32,025 nt of DNA from Clostridiales bacterium (GCA_029098165.1 JAQXNU010000019.1:1-32025), one strand, 5' to 3'; counted from the first letter of the stretch, positions 18,634-26,337 are shown. Program-made: numbers and translations. The notes: a model not told the origin generated them from the sequence alone.

Positions 18634-18840
18634 ATGGTAAAAGTAAAGAAGCCGATTGATATGAGTAAAGTAAAACCAGAAGAAATGATGAAATATGAGA
18701 TAGCTAAGGAACTTGGCTTGTTTGATAGAGTTCTTGAGAATGGATGGGGTTCCTTATCGGCGAAAGAAACGGGTAGGATCGGTGGAATTATGACTAGGAA
18801 GAAAAAAGAAGAAGAACGAAAAAAGAGAGGAAGCTTGTGA
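18634..18840 (+). CDS. Alpha/beta-type small acid-soluble spore protein
   Basis: 68 residues from the ATG at 18634, 8 bases after AGGAG. The two conserved blocks of alpha/beta-type spore proteins are present: KYEIAKELGL near residue 26, which corresponds to the site cut by germination protease GPR (consensus around EIA), and LSAKETGRIGGIMTRKKK near residue 45, the DNA-binding glycine-rich motif. These proteins coat spore DNA and protect it from UV and hydrolysis, then are degraded at germination. The lysine-rich N- and C-terminal extensions are typical of clostridial minor forms. Its TGA stop overlaps the ATG of the lipid kinase gene by one base, which suggests coupled translation. It indicates that the organism sporulates. 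Confidence 0.88.
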   Translation: MVKVKKPIDMSKVKPEEMMKYEIAKELGLFDRVLENGWGSLSAKETGRIGGIMTRKKKEEERKKRGSL

Positions 18841-19754
18841 TGAAGAAAAAAGTGTTATTTATCTATAATCCCAATGCAGGACGCGGAAAAATAAGAACAA
18901 AATTATCACAAATATTAGAGATCTTTTCAAAGACAAATTGCGAGTTAGTTGTATATCCAACAAAACAAAGAATGGATGCTCGTGAAAAAGTTATGGAATA
19001 TGTAACTAACGAAGAATGTAATGCTATTATCTGCTCTGGTGGTGATGGAACCTTAAATGAAGTAGTTGGTGGTTTAATGCAATGTAATTACACTGTGCCG
19101 GTTGGTTATATACCATCCGGTACAACCAATGATTTTGGTTACAGTCTACGTATCCCAAAAGATATGATTAAAGCAGCAGAGGTCATAGTAAGAGGAGCAA
19201 CCATGCTTTGTGATGTAGGTAGTATCAACGAAAATTACTTTACATACACGGCTGCCTTTGGTCTATTTGCAGATGTGTCATATGATACACCTCAGAATGT
19301 TAAGAACATACTTGGAAGAATGGCATATATCTTAAGAGGAGTAACAAGCCTTCATGGGGTTAAGTCGATTCATCTCAAGGTGGAACATGATGATGAGGTA
19401 GTGGAAGATGATTTTCTTGTTGGTATGATTGCCAATTCCAATTCTGTTGCAGGTTTTCGAGGAATTACAGGAAAAAAAGTACAGTTAGATGATGGATTAT
19501 TTGAGTTAATCATGATTCGACAACCGCATAATCTTCTTGAGATAAGTAATATCATAAATGATTTGCTACACAACGATCTATCCAGTAAGTATTTCTATTA
19601 TCGTCGTGTCAGTGAAGTTAAAGTGACGTCAGATATTGATATGCCATGGTCACTCGATGGAGAATTTGGTGGAACAACAAGGATTGCCAATCTTGTTGTT
19701 CATAAGAAGGCAATCCCATATATTTGTAACCGTACTTCCAAAAGAAAAAACTAA
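18840..19754 (+). CDS. Diacylglycerol kinase-family lipid kinase (YegS/DagK type)
   Basis: 304 residues from the ATG at 18840 (MKKKVLFIYNPNAG), with AGAGG about 9 bases upstream; a GTG codon just before is an alternative. The diacylglycerol/sphingosine kinase catalytic domain shows the nucleotide-binding motif SGGDGTLNEVV (GGDGT at 67-71), NPNAGRGK near residue 10 and IPSGTTNDFG (92-100). The C-terminal domain has the DDGLFELIMIR pattern and a late DGE (SLDGEFGG). It should phosphorylate a membrane lipid such as diacylglycerol, recycling it into phospholipid synthesis; the exact lipid is not determined. It is coupled to the spore-protein gene by a one-base overlap. Its stop codon overlaps the stop of the convergent ROK gene, leaving no terminator between them. 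Confidence 0.88.
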   Translation: MKKKVLFIYNPNAGRGKIRTKLSQILEIFSKTNCELVVYPTKQRMDAREKVMEYVTNEECNAIICSGGDGTLNEVVGGLMQCNYTVPVGYIPSGTTNDFGYSLRIPKDMIKAAEVIVRGATMLCDVGSINENYFTYTAAFGLFADVSYDTPQNVKNILGRMAYILRGVTSLHGVKSIHLKVEHDDEVVEDDFLVGMIANSNSVAGFRGITGKKVQLDDGLFELIMIRQPHNLLEISNIINDLLHNDLSSKYFYYRRVSEVKVTSDIDMPWSLDGEFGGTTRIANLVVHKKAIPYICNRTSKRKN

Positions 19755-20899
19755 TCGTGAAAGAGAATATTCTTAATACCTAAGAAATTACGTACTGAAA
19801 CGCTGATTCCTCCTAGTAATATGGAGGAATCTCTTCTTAGGGAAGGGATGATTGGAACTTTCACTAATACCTTGCTTGTCAGACCATTGATAATTCGACT
19901 GATCAGCCATGGAAATTTATTTGTTAACGAACTATTAATAATAATGATCTCTGGGCTAATTGAGTTGAGGAGATTATTGATACATATACACATATAAGAT
20001 ACGAACTGATCTAACAATTCTAATGCTTCTTTTTCCTGTAACGTACAGGCATTTAAAAAGTCATCCCAAGTAGCATCGTTTTTTCCTGTCATCTCAGTGT
20101 ACTCCAATAATAATGCACGTTCAGAGGTATATTGCTCTAAACAGCCATAGTTACCACAAGGACATCTACGGCCGTTCATCTGAACAATCGTATGTCCTAG
20201 CTCTCCTGCATGTCCATTCTTACCATTGAATAGCTCATCATTTAAGATAACACCTAGACCTACACCGGTATGAACGCTAATATTGGCCAGACTTTTATAG
20301 TGATTGGATAGATATGCACGTTCGCCAAGTGCAGACAGGTTCGCTTCATTTTCAAGGAAGATTGGAACACTAAAATAATCAGATAATTGCTGACGTAAAT
20401 TAATACTGGAAATATCATAATAAGGTGTAAATAAGATTTCATTTTCATATGTTACACCATGGATCCCAAGTGTGATCCCAACTAATCCATAAGGAAGTTT
20501 TTCATAACTTTCCTCCATGGACTCAATCAGCTTGATCAACTCAGGTACTAAATCTGACTGTTTTGGTGTTTTTATCTGTTTAATGGTTCGATGCTCGCCT
20601 AGTAGATCACTGATCATACAGGATAATACAGACACGCCAATATCGATACATATAGAAAAACCAGCCTTTTGGTTAAAACTAAGTAATATTGGTTTACGTC
20701 CAAGCGAGGTATCATCGCTGCCAATTTCCATTACTAATTTTGAACTGATTAAATCTTGTACAATTGCTGAAATCGTTGCTTTGGTTAACCCAAGTTTTTT
20801 GCTTATGCTAGCTCTAGAAATTGGATTACAATGAATAATTGTTTCTAATACTAGTTTACTGTTCATATCACGAATCAGTTCTTTGCTTCCTAATACCAC
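19751..20899 (-). CDS. xylR: ROK-family transcriptional repressor (XylR-like)
   Basis: About 382 residues from a GTG at 20899 (MVLGSKELIRDMN). A TTG at 20911 in the same frame is only one base from GGAAGG and is less likely; no in-frame ATG exists near the start. An N-terminal winged helix-turn-helix (about residues 12-65) carries SRASISKKLGLTKATISAIV. A ROK sugar-kinase-like domain follows, with the ATP-site remnant ICIDIGVSVL, GVGLGVILN, the HAGELGHTIV motif and the zinc-binding CPCGNYGCLEQY cluster. Such proteins repress sugar catabolic genes and are induced by the sugar. The gene is divergent from the xylulokinase gene, and a perfect palindrome sits at the xylB promoter, so xylose is the likely inducer. 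The assignment to xylose rests on this context. Confidence 0.85.
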   Translation of the reverse strand: MVLGSKELIRDMNSKLVLETIIHCNPISRASISKKLGLTKATISAIVQDLISSKLVMEIGSDDTSLGRKPILLSFNQKAGFSICIDIGVSVLSCMISDLLGEHRTIKQIKTPKQSDLVPELIKLIESMEESYEKLPYGLVGITLGIHGVTYENEILFTPYYDISSINLRQQLSDYFSVPIFLENEANLSALGERAYLSNHYKSLANISVHTGVGLGVILNDELFNGKNGHAGELGHTIVQMNGRRCPCGNYGCLEQYTSERALLLEYTEMTGKNDATWDDFLNACTLQEKEALELLDQFVSYMCICINNLLNSISPEIIIINSSLTNKFPWLISRIINGLTSKVLVKVPIIPSLRRDSSILLGGISVSVRNFLGIKNILFHD

Positions 20900-20927
20900 T
20901 GTTCTACCCAATCCTTCCGTAATGATT

Positions 20928-20954
20928 TTTATAACAAGAAAAAGTCCGTATCAA
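20928..20954 (-). promoter_or_regulatory. Candidate promoter of the ROK repressor gene
   Basis: On the minus strand, TTGATA (20954-20949) and TATAAA (20933-20928), separated by 15 bases, somewhat short of the optimum. It would start transcription near 20921, which favours the GTG start at 20899. Confidence 0.35.
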
Positions 20955-21025
20955 GACATTTGCTTGCATTGTTTTTTAACCTAACTGAAAACAATTATAG
21001 CATATGTAAAACACAACGTAAATAA

Positions 21026-21070
21026 TTGCTTTTTTATAGCTTTTGTGATATAGTTTAGTTATAAAACTAA
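21026..21070 (+). promoter_or_regulatory. xylB promoter with overlapping palindromic operator
   Basis: TTGCTT (21026-21031), a 17-base spacer and TATAGT (21049-21054) preceded by TGA, an extended -10. Directly over the expected start site lies a perfect inverted repeat TTAGTT-ATAA-AACTAA (21055-21070). XylR-type ROK repressors bind TTAGTTT...AAACTAA-like palindromes, so this is the likely operator for the divergent repressor. It would block open-complex formation or promoter clearance. Confidence 0.65.
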
Positions 21071-21097
21071 TTTTATTTAGGTAAAAGGAGATAGCGA

Positions 21098-22555
21098 ATG
21101 TATTACATAGGTGTCGATTTAGGAACTTCATCTGTAAAACTCGTATTGATGGAGAATACAGGGAAGATAGTGAATGTACTATCAAAAGAGTATCCAATCA
21201 GTTTTCCAAAGCCATTATGGTCAGAACAGAATCCAACCGATTGGTATGAACAAGCAGTAGTAGGAATTAAAGAACTAACAAAGGATATTGATAAGACTCA
21301 GGTTGGCGGTATTAGTTTTGGCGGTCAGATGCATGGTCTTGTTATCTTAGATGAGAACGATGAAGTATTGCGTCCAGCAATTCTTTGGAATGATGGAAGA
21401 ACTCAGAAAGAGTGTGACTATCTTAATAAGACAGTTGGTCAGGAAAAAATTTCAGCATATACTGGAAATATGGCATTCCCTGGTTTTACAGCACCAAAGT
21501 TATTATGGGTAAAAGAGAATGAGCCAGAGATATTTGCAAAGATCAAAAAGATCATGTTACCAAAAGATTATCTGATCTATAAACTATCTGGTGTACATGC
21601 AACAGATGTATCGGATGCTTCTGGTATGTTATTATTTGATGTTGCTCATAGATGCTGGTCAAAAGAGATGATTGATCTAGTAGGAATCAAAGAAGAACAG
21701 TTAGCAAAAGTATTTGAAAGCTACGAAGTAGTTGGCACTCTTACCAAAGAGATTGCAAATGAACTTGGATTACCTGAAAGCGTTAAGGTTGTTGCTGGTG
21801 CTGGAGATAATGCAGCAGGTGCGGTAGGAACTGGTACATTAAAACATGGTATGTGCTCTGTTTCTTTAGGAACTAGCGGAACTGTATTTATTGCATCCGA
21901 TGAGTATGCAGTAGATGCGAAAAACTCTTTACATAGCTTTGATCATGCGAATGGAAAATATCATTTCTTAGGATGTATGTTAAGTGCAGCCAGTGCAAAT
22001 CGCTGGTGGATGGAGAATATTCTTGGAACTAGTGATCATGGTGCAGAGCAGGCAAAGATTACAGAACTTGGTGAGAACCATGTATTCTTCTTGCCTTACT
22101 TATCCGGAGAGAGAACTCCACATAATAATCCATATGCAAAAGGTGCTTTCATTGGAATGACGATGGATACCACGAGAGCCCAGATGACGCAGGCAGTTTT
22201 AGAAGGTGTTTCTTATGGATTACGTGATGCAGTTGAGATTGCACGTTCCTTTGGAATTAAGATCGATCGTATCCGTATCACTGGTGGTGGCGCGAAGAGT
22301 AAACTTTGGTGCAAGATGATGGCAAACATTATGAATGTTACAGTAGACAAGGTTGCTTGTGAAGAAGGTCCTGGATACGGTGCAGCTATCTTAGCAGCAG
22401 TTGGATGTGGCGAATTTGCAACCGTAGAAGAAGCCGCTGATAAGTTAGTTAAAGTGACAGAATCCATTGAACCTACCAAAGAAATCGTTGATAAATATGA
22501 AGTACTTTATCAGAAGTTTAGAACTTTATATCCAGCAGTTAAGGATGTATACTAA
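21098..22555 (+). CDS. xylB: Xylulokinase
   Basis: 485 residues; AAGGAG lies 8 bases before the ATG. It belongs to the FGGY carbohydrate kinases and phosphorylates D-xylulose to xylulose 5-phosphate, which feeds the pentose phosphate pathway. The N-terminal actin-like domain begins YYIGVDLGTSSVKLVLME (phosphate-binding loop). GGQMHGLVILD at about residue 75-85 contains the Met-His pair characteristic of xylulokinases, and ILWNDGRTQKECD follows. The C-terminal domain has the catalytic-region AGAGDNAAGAVGTG, SLGTSGTVF, PYLSGERTPHNNP and RITGGGAKSKLW. Length matches the family. It is controlled by the adjacent ROK repressor. No xylose isomerase or transporter gene is present in this window, so the rest of the pathway must be elsewhere. 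Palindromic repeat copy 3 follows it. Confidence 0.93.
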   Translation: MYYIGVDLGTSSVKLVLMENTGKIVNVLSKEYPISFPKPLWSEQNPTDWYEQAVVGIKELTKDIDKTQVGGISFGGQMHGLVILDENDEVLRPAILWNDGRTQKECDYLNKTVGQEKISAYTGNMAFPGFTAPKLLWVKENEPEIFAKIKKIMLPKDYLIYKLSGVHATDVSDASGMLLFDVAHRCWSKEMIDLVGIKEEQLAKVFESYEVVGTLTKEIANELGLPESVKVVAGAGDNAAGAVGTGTLKHGMCSVSLGTSGTVFIASDEYAVDAKNSLHSFDHANGKYHFLGCMLSAASANRWWMENILGTSDHGAEQAKITELGENHVFFLPYLSGERTPHNNPYAKGAFIGMTMDTTRAQMTQAVLEGVSYGLRDAVEIARSFGIKIDRIRITGGGAKSKLWCKMMANIMNVTVDKVACEEGPGYGAAILAAVGCGEFATVEEAADKLVKVTESIEPTKEIVDKYEVLYQKFRTLYPAVKDVY

Positions 22556-22583
22556 AATCTCGTTGAAGATGTAGTTTTATATT

Positions 22584-22741
22584 GAGCTGTGAGAAGCCAG
22601 CCTAAAAAAGATGAGCGTAAGAGGTGGAAAATCATAATAAGAATTTGGCTAAGTCCGGCCGCAAGGGAAAGACAGCCAAATTCTTATTATGATATTCTGC
22701 CTCTTACGCTCATCTTTTTTAGGCACCTTTTTTACAGCCAC
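22584..22741. repeat. Palindromic intergenic repeat, copy 3
   Basis: It lies between xylB and the methyltransferase gene, both on the plus strand. The outer tip GAGCTGTGA pairs with TTTACAGCC. The middle segment 22600-22624 is perfectly complementary over 25 bases to 22700-22724 (GCCTAAAAAAGATGAG... with its complement). The inner arms AATCATAATAAGAATTTGG and CCAAATTCTTATTATGAT differ from copies 1 and 2 on both sides in a matching way. The core is GGCTAAGTCCGGCCGCAAGG then GAAAGACAGCC. Confidence 0.85.
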
Positions 22742-22772
22742 TTTTTTAGTCTAGTATAAGGTTGACGTAATA

Positions 22773-22781
22773 TGGTACAAT
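22773..22781 (+). promoter_or_regulatory. Candidate extended -10 promoter of the methyltransferase-hslO operon
   Basis: TGGTACAAT (22773-22781) fits a TGn-extended -10 box, about 40 bases before the ATG at 22821. The -35 region is not convincing; a TTGACG at 22762 is too close to pair with it. Confidence 0.35.
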
Positions 22782-22820
22782 AGGATGATAAGGAAAACTA
22801 TTAGGACGAAAGAGGTATTT

Positions 22821-23645
22821 ATGGAAGCGTATACTGGATTTGCAAATGTGTATGATGAATTTATGGATAATGTACCATATGATGAGTGGACAGAGTATCT
22901 GACTGGCTTATTAAAGGAATATGGTGTAGATGAGAATAAATTAGTGCTTGAGCTTGGTTGTGGAACAGGTAGCATGACACGAAGACTTGCAAAACGTGGA
23001 TATGATATGATCGGAGTTGATTATTCGGATGATATGCTGGAAATTGCAAGAGAAAAAGGAATGGAAGAAGGATTTTCCTTTGATCAGATTCTTTATCTCA
23101 ATCAGGATATGAGAGAGTTTGAATTATATGGTACAGTGGCAGCAGTTGTTAGTATCTGCGACAGTATGAACTATATTACAAATCCAGATGATTTAAGACA
23201 AGTATTTAAACTAGTCAATAATTATCTAGATCCTCGCGGAGTATTTATCTTTGATATGAATACGGTTCATAAATACCGTGATATCCTTGGGGAGACAACC
23301 ATTGCTGAGAATCGTGAGGATGCTAGTTTTATATGGGAGAATTACTATGATAAAGAGCAGAGAGTAAATCAGTATGATATTACGATCTATAAAAAAGTAG
23401 ATTTGGAATTAGAAGATGAGGATGAAGAAAGTCCAACTGCTCTCTTTGAGCGATTTGAAGAAACTCATTATCAGAAAGCATATGAGTTAGAAGAAGTTAT
23501 CAAACTATTAGAAGAGGCAGGAATGGAATATGTTACGTCTTATGATGTTGGTACAAAGAATCCACCGAATGAGAATAGTGAGCGTATCTATATTGTTGCC
23601 AGAGAAAAGAAACAGGAAAATAAATTTTATATAGATGAGAGGTAA
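22821..23645 (+). CDS. Class I SAM-dependent methyltransferase
   Basis: 274 residues from the ATG at 22821 (MEAYTGFANVYDEFM), with AGAGG 5 bases upstream; a longer frame to 22785 has no site. The Rossmann-type SAM-binding motif I is LVLELGCGTGSMTRRLA (about residue 39-55), motif II is IGVDYSDDMLEIAR (about 62-75), and NQDMREF and AAVVSICDSMNYI follow at the expected distances for motifs III-IV. The protein has an acidic insert (LELEDEDEESP, about residues 196-206) and a C-terminal strand pair. The family is common in Clostridia next to hslO and is usually annotated only as a methyltransferase; its substrate is unknown. The stop is 5 bases before the hslO ATG, so the two are co-transcribed. 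Confidence 0.85.
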   Translation: MEAYTGFANVYDEFMDNVPYDEWTEYLTGLLKEYGVDENKLVLELGCGTGSMTRRLAKRGYDMIGVDYSDDMLEIAREKGMEEGFSFDQILYLNQDMREFELYGTVAAVVSICDSMNYITNPDDLRQVFKLVNNYLDPRGVFIFDMNTVHKYRDILGETTIAENREDASFIWENYYDKEQRVNQYDITIYKKVDLELEDEDEESPTALFERFEETHYQKAYELEEVIKLLEEAGMEYVTSYDVGTKNPPNENSERIYIVAREKKQENKFYIDER

Positions 23646-23650
23646 TTAAG

Positions 23651-24520
23651 ATGTCAGATTATATTGTTAGAGCAACAGCAGCGAATAGTCAGATTCGTGC
23701 ATTTGCATGTACTGGAAAAGATTTAGTGGAATTTGCAAGAAGTGCTCATAATACAAGCCCAGTGGTAACAGCAGCCTTAGGTCGTTTGTTGATCGGTGGT
23801 GCGATGATGGGAAGTATGATGAAAGGGGAGAACGATCTTCTTACGCTTAAGATCAATTGTAGTGGACCAATCAAAGGCTTAACTGTGACAGCAGATGCGC
23901 AGGCAAATGTAAAGGGCTATGCTTATCAGCCAGAAGTGATTCTTCCACCAAGTAAAGCTGGCAAGTTAGATGTGGGTAAAGCTCTTGATTTAGGTGTGTT
24001 AAGTGTCATAAAAGATATGGGATTAAAAGATCCTTATGTTGGTCAGGTAAATTTACAGACTGGTGAAATCGCAGAAGATTTAACTTATTATTTTGCTACG
24101 TCAGAACAGGTTCCATCATGTGTAGCACTTGGTGTATTAATGAATAAAGATAATACCGTACGTTGTGCCGGTGGATTTATCATTCAGTTACTTCCATTTG
24201 CTGAGGAAGAAGTAATCGCAAAATTAGAGAAGAAGATTAGTGAAATTCATTCCATTACCGCAATGTTAGATCAAGGAATGACGCCAGAAATGATCTTAGA
24301 GCATGTATTAGGTGATTTCGGTCTTGAAATCTTAGATACCATTCCAACAAAGTTTAGCTGTAATTGCAGCAAAAAACGTGTGGAAAAGGCATTGATCAGT
24401 ATCAGTAAGGAAGATATCGATGAGATGATTGCTGACGGCAAACCTATTGAAGTAAACTGTCATTTCTGTAATAAGAATTATGAATTTTCCATTGATGAAT
24501 TAAAGAAAATCCGCGGATAA
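23651..24520 (+). CDS. hslO: Redox-regulated chaperone Hsp33
   Basis: 289 residues, the family's usual length. GAGAGG ends 8 bases before the ATG, overlapping the 3' end of the methyltransferase gene. Hsp33 is a cytoplasmic holdase activated by oxidation: zinc bound to four cysteines is released on disulfide formation, and the protein then binds unfolding clients. The C-terminal redox switch is complete: C237-x-C239 (FSCNCSK) and C270-x2-C273 (VNCHFCNK). The N-terminal domain begins DYIVRATAANSQIRAFAC, with the conserved RTSP-like HNTSPVVTAALGRLLIGG and GPIKGLTVTADAQANVKGY. In an anaerobe it would serve during air exposure. Palindromic repeat copy 4 lies just downstream. Confidence 0.95.
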   Translation: MSDYIVRATAANSQIRAFACTGKDLVEFARSAHNTSPVVTAALGRLLIGGAMMGSMMKGENDLLTLKINCSGPIKGLTVTADAQANVKGYAYQPEVILPPSKAGKLDVGKALDLGVLSVIKDMGLKDPYVGQVNLQTGEIAEDLTYYFATSEQVPSCVALGVLMNKDNTVRCAGGFIIQLLPFAEEEVIAKLEKKISEIHSITAMLDQGMTPEMILEHVLGDFGLEILDTIPTKFSCNCSKKRVEKALISISKEDIDEMIADGKPIEVNCHFCNKNYEFSIDELKKIRG

Positions 24521-24527
24521 AAGTGTG

Positions 24528-24671
24528 GGGCTGTGAAAAAAACATCAAAAAGAACTGAGTGATAGAGGCGGGGAATTACATTAGAATTTGGCTGCCTTTC
24601 CCTGGCGGCCAAATTCTAATGTGATTCCCCGCCTCTATCGCTCAGTTCTTTCGATGTTTTTTTCACAGCCC
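24528..24671. repeat. Palindromic intergenic repeat, copy 4 (inverted, shortened core)
   Basis: The best-preserved stem of the family, between the convergent hslO and phospholipase genes. GGGCTGTGAAAAAAACATC pairs with its complement at the right end. GAACTGAGTGATAGAGGCGG pairs with CCGCCTCTATCGCTCAGTTC with one G-T type mismatch. The inner arms ACATTAGAATTTGGC and GCCAAATTCTAATGT are perfect. The loop reads TGCCTTTCCCTGG, the complement of the core in the other copies and about 8-10 bases shorter, so this copy is in the opposite orientation. With T-runs at both ends it is a likely bidirectional terminator. Confidence 0.88.
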
Positions 24672-24706
24672 TTTTGTATCAGTATTAAGAATACATATAA
24701 AATTTG

Positions 24707-26161
24707 TTACAGTAGGTATCGGAAGAGCTGGAATACAACAGAGGAGATTCCAAACAGCATTTTCTTTCCAGTACTCATCGTAAGAGGTATAACATCACCA
24801 TTTGTTCCATAACTGCCATCTGGTAAGACTGGAAGGGATTGAGCTTCCATCGCATCGATGCAGGATTGTAACTGTTGGTTAAATTCCGTACCATGAACAA
24901 CAAGCATTACTTCGGTATCAAGGTAAGTGCTTCGCATATCAAGATTATAAGAACCGATCACAGAAATATCATCATCAATCAGAAGCGATTTATCATGCAT
25001 GGAATGGTCTCCCTGAAACTCATGAATCTGTATTCCGGTTTTTAGCAGTTTCTTTTTATTCAGTGTATAATCTGAAGAGGCACAGAAATTATCGCCACCG
25101 GCACGGGAATTTATTAGCATTTGGACATCAGGTACTAGTTCATTGATTCTAGTCAACTCATCATACATGTCACCATTAAGGACAGCATATGGAGTATGAA
25201 TATAAACACGTTTCTTGGCATTTCTCATTAACTGAGTTAGTTCATACCATACATAGGGTTCTTTCGTCATAATATGAATTGGGTTAGATATTAAGGTAAT
25301 TTTATTAGTTGGGACAGTAATTATTGTATAATCTACGGCCTTAAAGAGTTCTGGACGATCCTTCTTTAAGGATTCATATTCATTTTCTAAGGAAACCGTA
25401 GAAGCTAGTACTTTTTTTGTATACTTTTTCGAATTAAACACTGTTTTGCTATATTCACAGTCCCAAATCTTATCGAAATAATCCCATACTTGTGTAATGA
25501 CACTATCATCACGGTGATCAGAATCAAATGCAGTATTATAAACAAAAATATCTCGATCATAACTTAATACATTCAGGTTGTATTCTCCTAAAAAGTAATT
25601 AGAGATATTACGTCCGCCGAGTAATAATAGCTTATGATCGACCAGGATATATTTATCATGTAGTCTGCCATTGACAGTCCAAGGTTTTAACAGGTTGAGC
25701 GTGTTGTAGTAACGGATCTCAACATTCGGATGGCTACCAAGCGCGTAGTACATAATATCATCTTTCATGTCGATGGTACCAGTAAGGCCATCGACGATGA
25801 TCTTAATGTTTACCCCACGTTTTGCTGCTGCGTAAAGTGCACTTGTAATTTCACGACAGCTTCGGTCCGCTTTGATAGAAAAGGAAGAAATCGCGAGTTC
25901 CTCCTGAGCTTGTTCGATCATATGCAGTCGAATATCCAAAGCATCCTGACTTGATTCAATTACACAGGCACGATCCACACCTTCGGCATCCCCATAGAAT
26001 TTACTGATATTAAAACTATCCTTATAATGTTGACTTACATCTGGACTTCCAAGGAAAGGAAGAGTAGCTCCAAGGATAAGGTAAATAAGATAAAGAGCGA
26101 GCAAGCATAGGATGCTGACTATGATTTTTTTCTTACGAGACATTGCTAAAAAATGTTTCAT
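24707..26161 (-). CDS. Phospholipase D-family protein (cardiolipin synthase-like)
   Basis: 484 residues; AGGAG lies 6 bases before the ATG. An N-terminal transmembrane helix (about residues 12-31, IIVSILCLLALYLIYLILG) anchors it. Two HKD catalytic motifs are complete: H168-x-K170-x4-D175 (LHDKYILVD) and H389-x-K391-x4-D396 (MHDKSLLID), the second followed by GSYNLDMRSTYLDTEVML, as in ClsC/YmdC-type enzymes. Such proteins transfer phosphatidyl groups, making cardiolipin from phosphatidylglycerol or a related lipid, or act as phospholipases. The single N-terminal helix and large size fit a membrane-bound synthase, but the substrate pair is not settled by sequence. The promoter region carries a 20-bp direct repeat at 26184-26228. 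It is a monocistronic gene convergent with hslO. Confidence 0.85.
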   Translation of the reverse strand: MKHFLAMSRKKKIIVSILCLLALYLIYLILGATLPFLGSPDVSQHYKDSFNISKFYGDAEGVDRACVIESSQDALDIRLHMIEQAQEELAISSFSIKADRSCREITSALYAAAKRGVNIKIIVDGLTGTIDMKDDIMYYALGSHPNVEIRYYNTLNLLKPWTVNGRLHDKYILVDHKLLLLGGRNISNYFLGEYNLNVLSYDRDIFVYNTAFDSDHRDDSVITQVWDYFDKIWDCEYSKTVFNSKKYTKKVLASTVSLENEYESLKKDRPELFKAVDYTIITVPTNKITLISNPIHIMTKEPYVWYELTQLMRNAKKRVYIHTPYAVLNGDMYDELTRINELVPDVQMLINSRAGGDNFCASSDYTLNKKKLLKTGIQIHEFQGDHSMHDKSLLIDDDISVIGSYNLDMRSTYLDTEVMLVVHGTEFNQQLQSCIDAMEAQSLPVLPDGSYGTNGDVIPLTMSTGKKMLFGISSVVFQLFRYLL

Positions 26162-26183
26162 TCAACTCTCCTTTTAATACTTT

Positions 26184-26228
26184 TGTAAATAAAACTATAA
26201 TACTATTAGTAAATAGAATTATAATACT
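26184..26228. repeat. Two ~20-bp direct repeats upstream of the phospholipase D gene
   Basis: GTAAATAAAACTATAATACT (26185-26204) and GTAAATAGAATTATAATACT (26209-26228) differ at two positions and are 24 bases apart. On the minus strand each contains TATTAT, a -10-like hexamer. They lie 23-67 bases before the phospholipase start, where tandem promoters or regulator sites would be expected. Confidence 0.6.
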
Positions 26229-26295
26229 TCCTAATCTGAATTGGAATTACTAATTTATAAAATTTATATGTGAAAAACGTAAACATGATGATAAT

Positions 26296-26331
26296 AAAAA
26301 AACCTTAGACTAAATAGTCTAAGGCCTTTTT
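26296..26331. terminator. Intrinsic terminator of glmS
   Basis: CCTTAGACT-AAAT-AGTCTAAGG (26303-26324), a 9-bp perfect stem. On the minus strand it is followed by a run of seven T residues, 14 bases past the glmS stop. The opposite strand also has a short T-run. Confidence 0.85.
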
Positions 26332-26337
26332 ATTATT

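Noticed and set aside
20976-21197. Minus-strand 73-residue frame over the xylR-xylB intergenic region
   Set aside because: It overlaps the xylB promoter, operator and 5' end, has no ribosome binding site, and contradicts the clear divergent arrangement.
24588-24812. A 74-residue plus-strand frame across repeat copy 4 and the phospholipase 3' end
   Set aside because: It starts inside the palindrome, has no ribosome binding site and reads antisense through a real gene.
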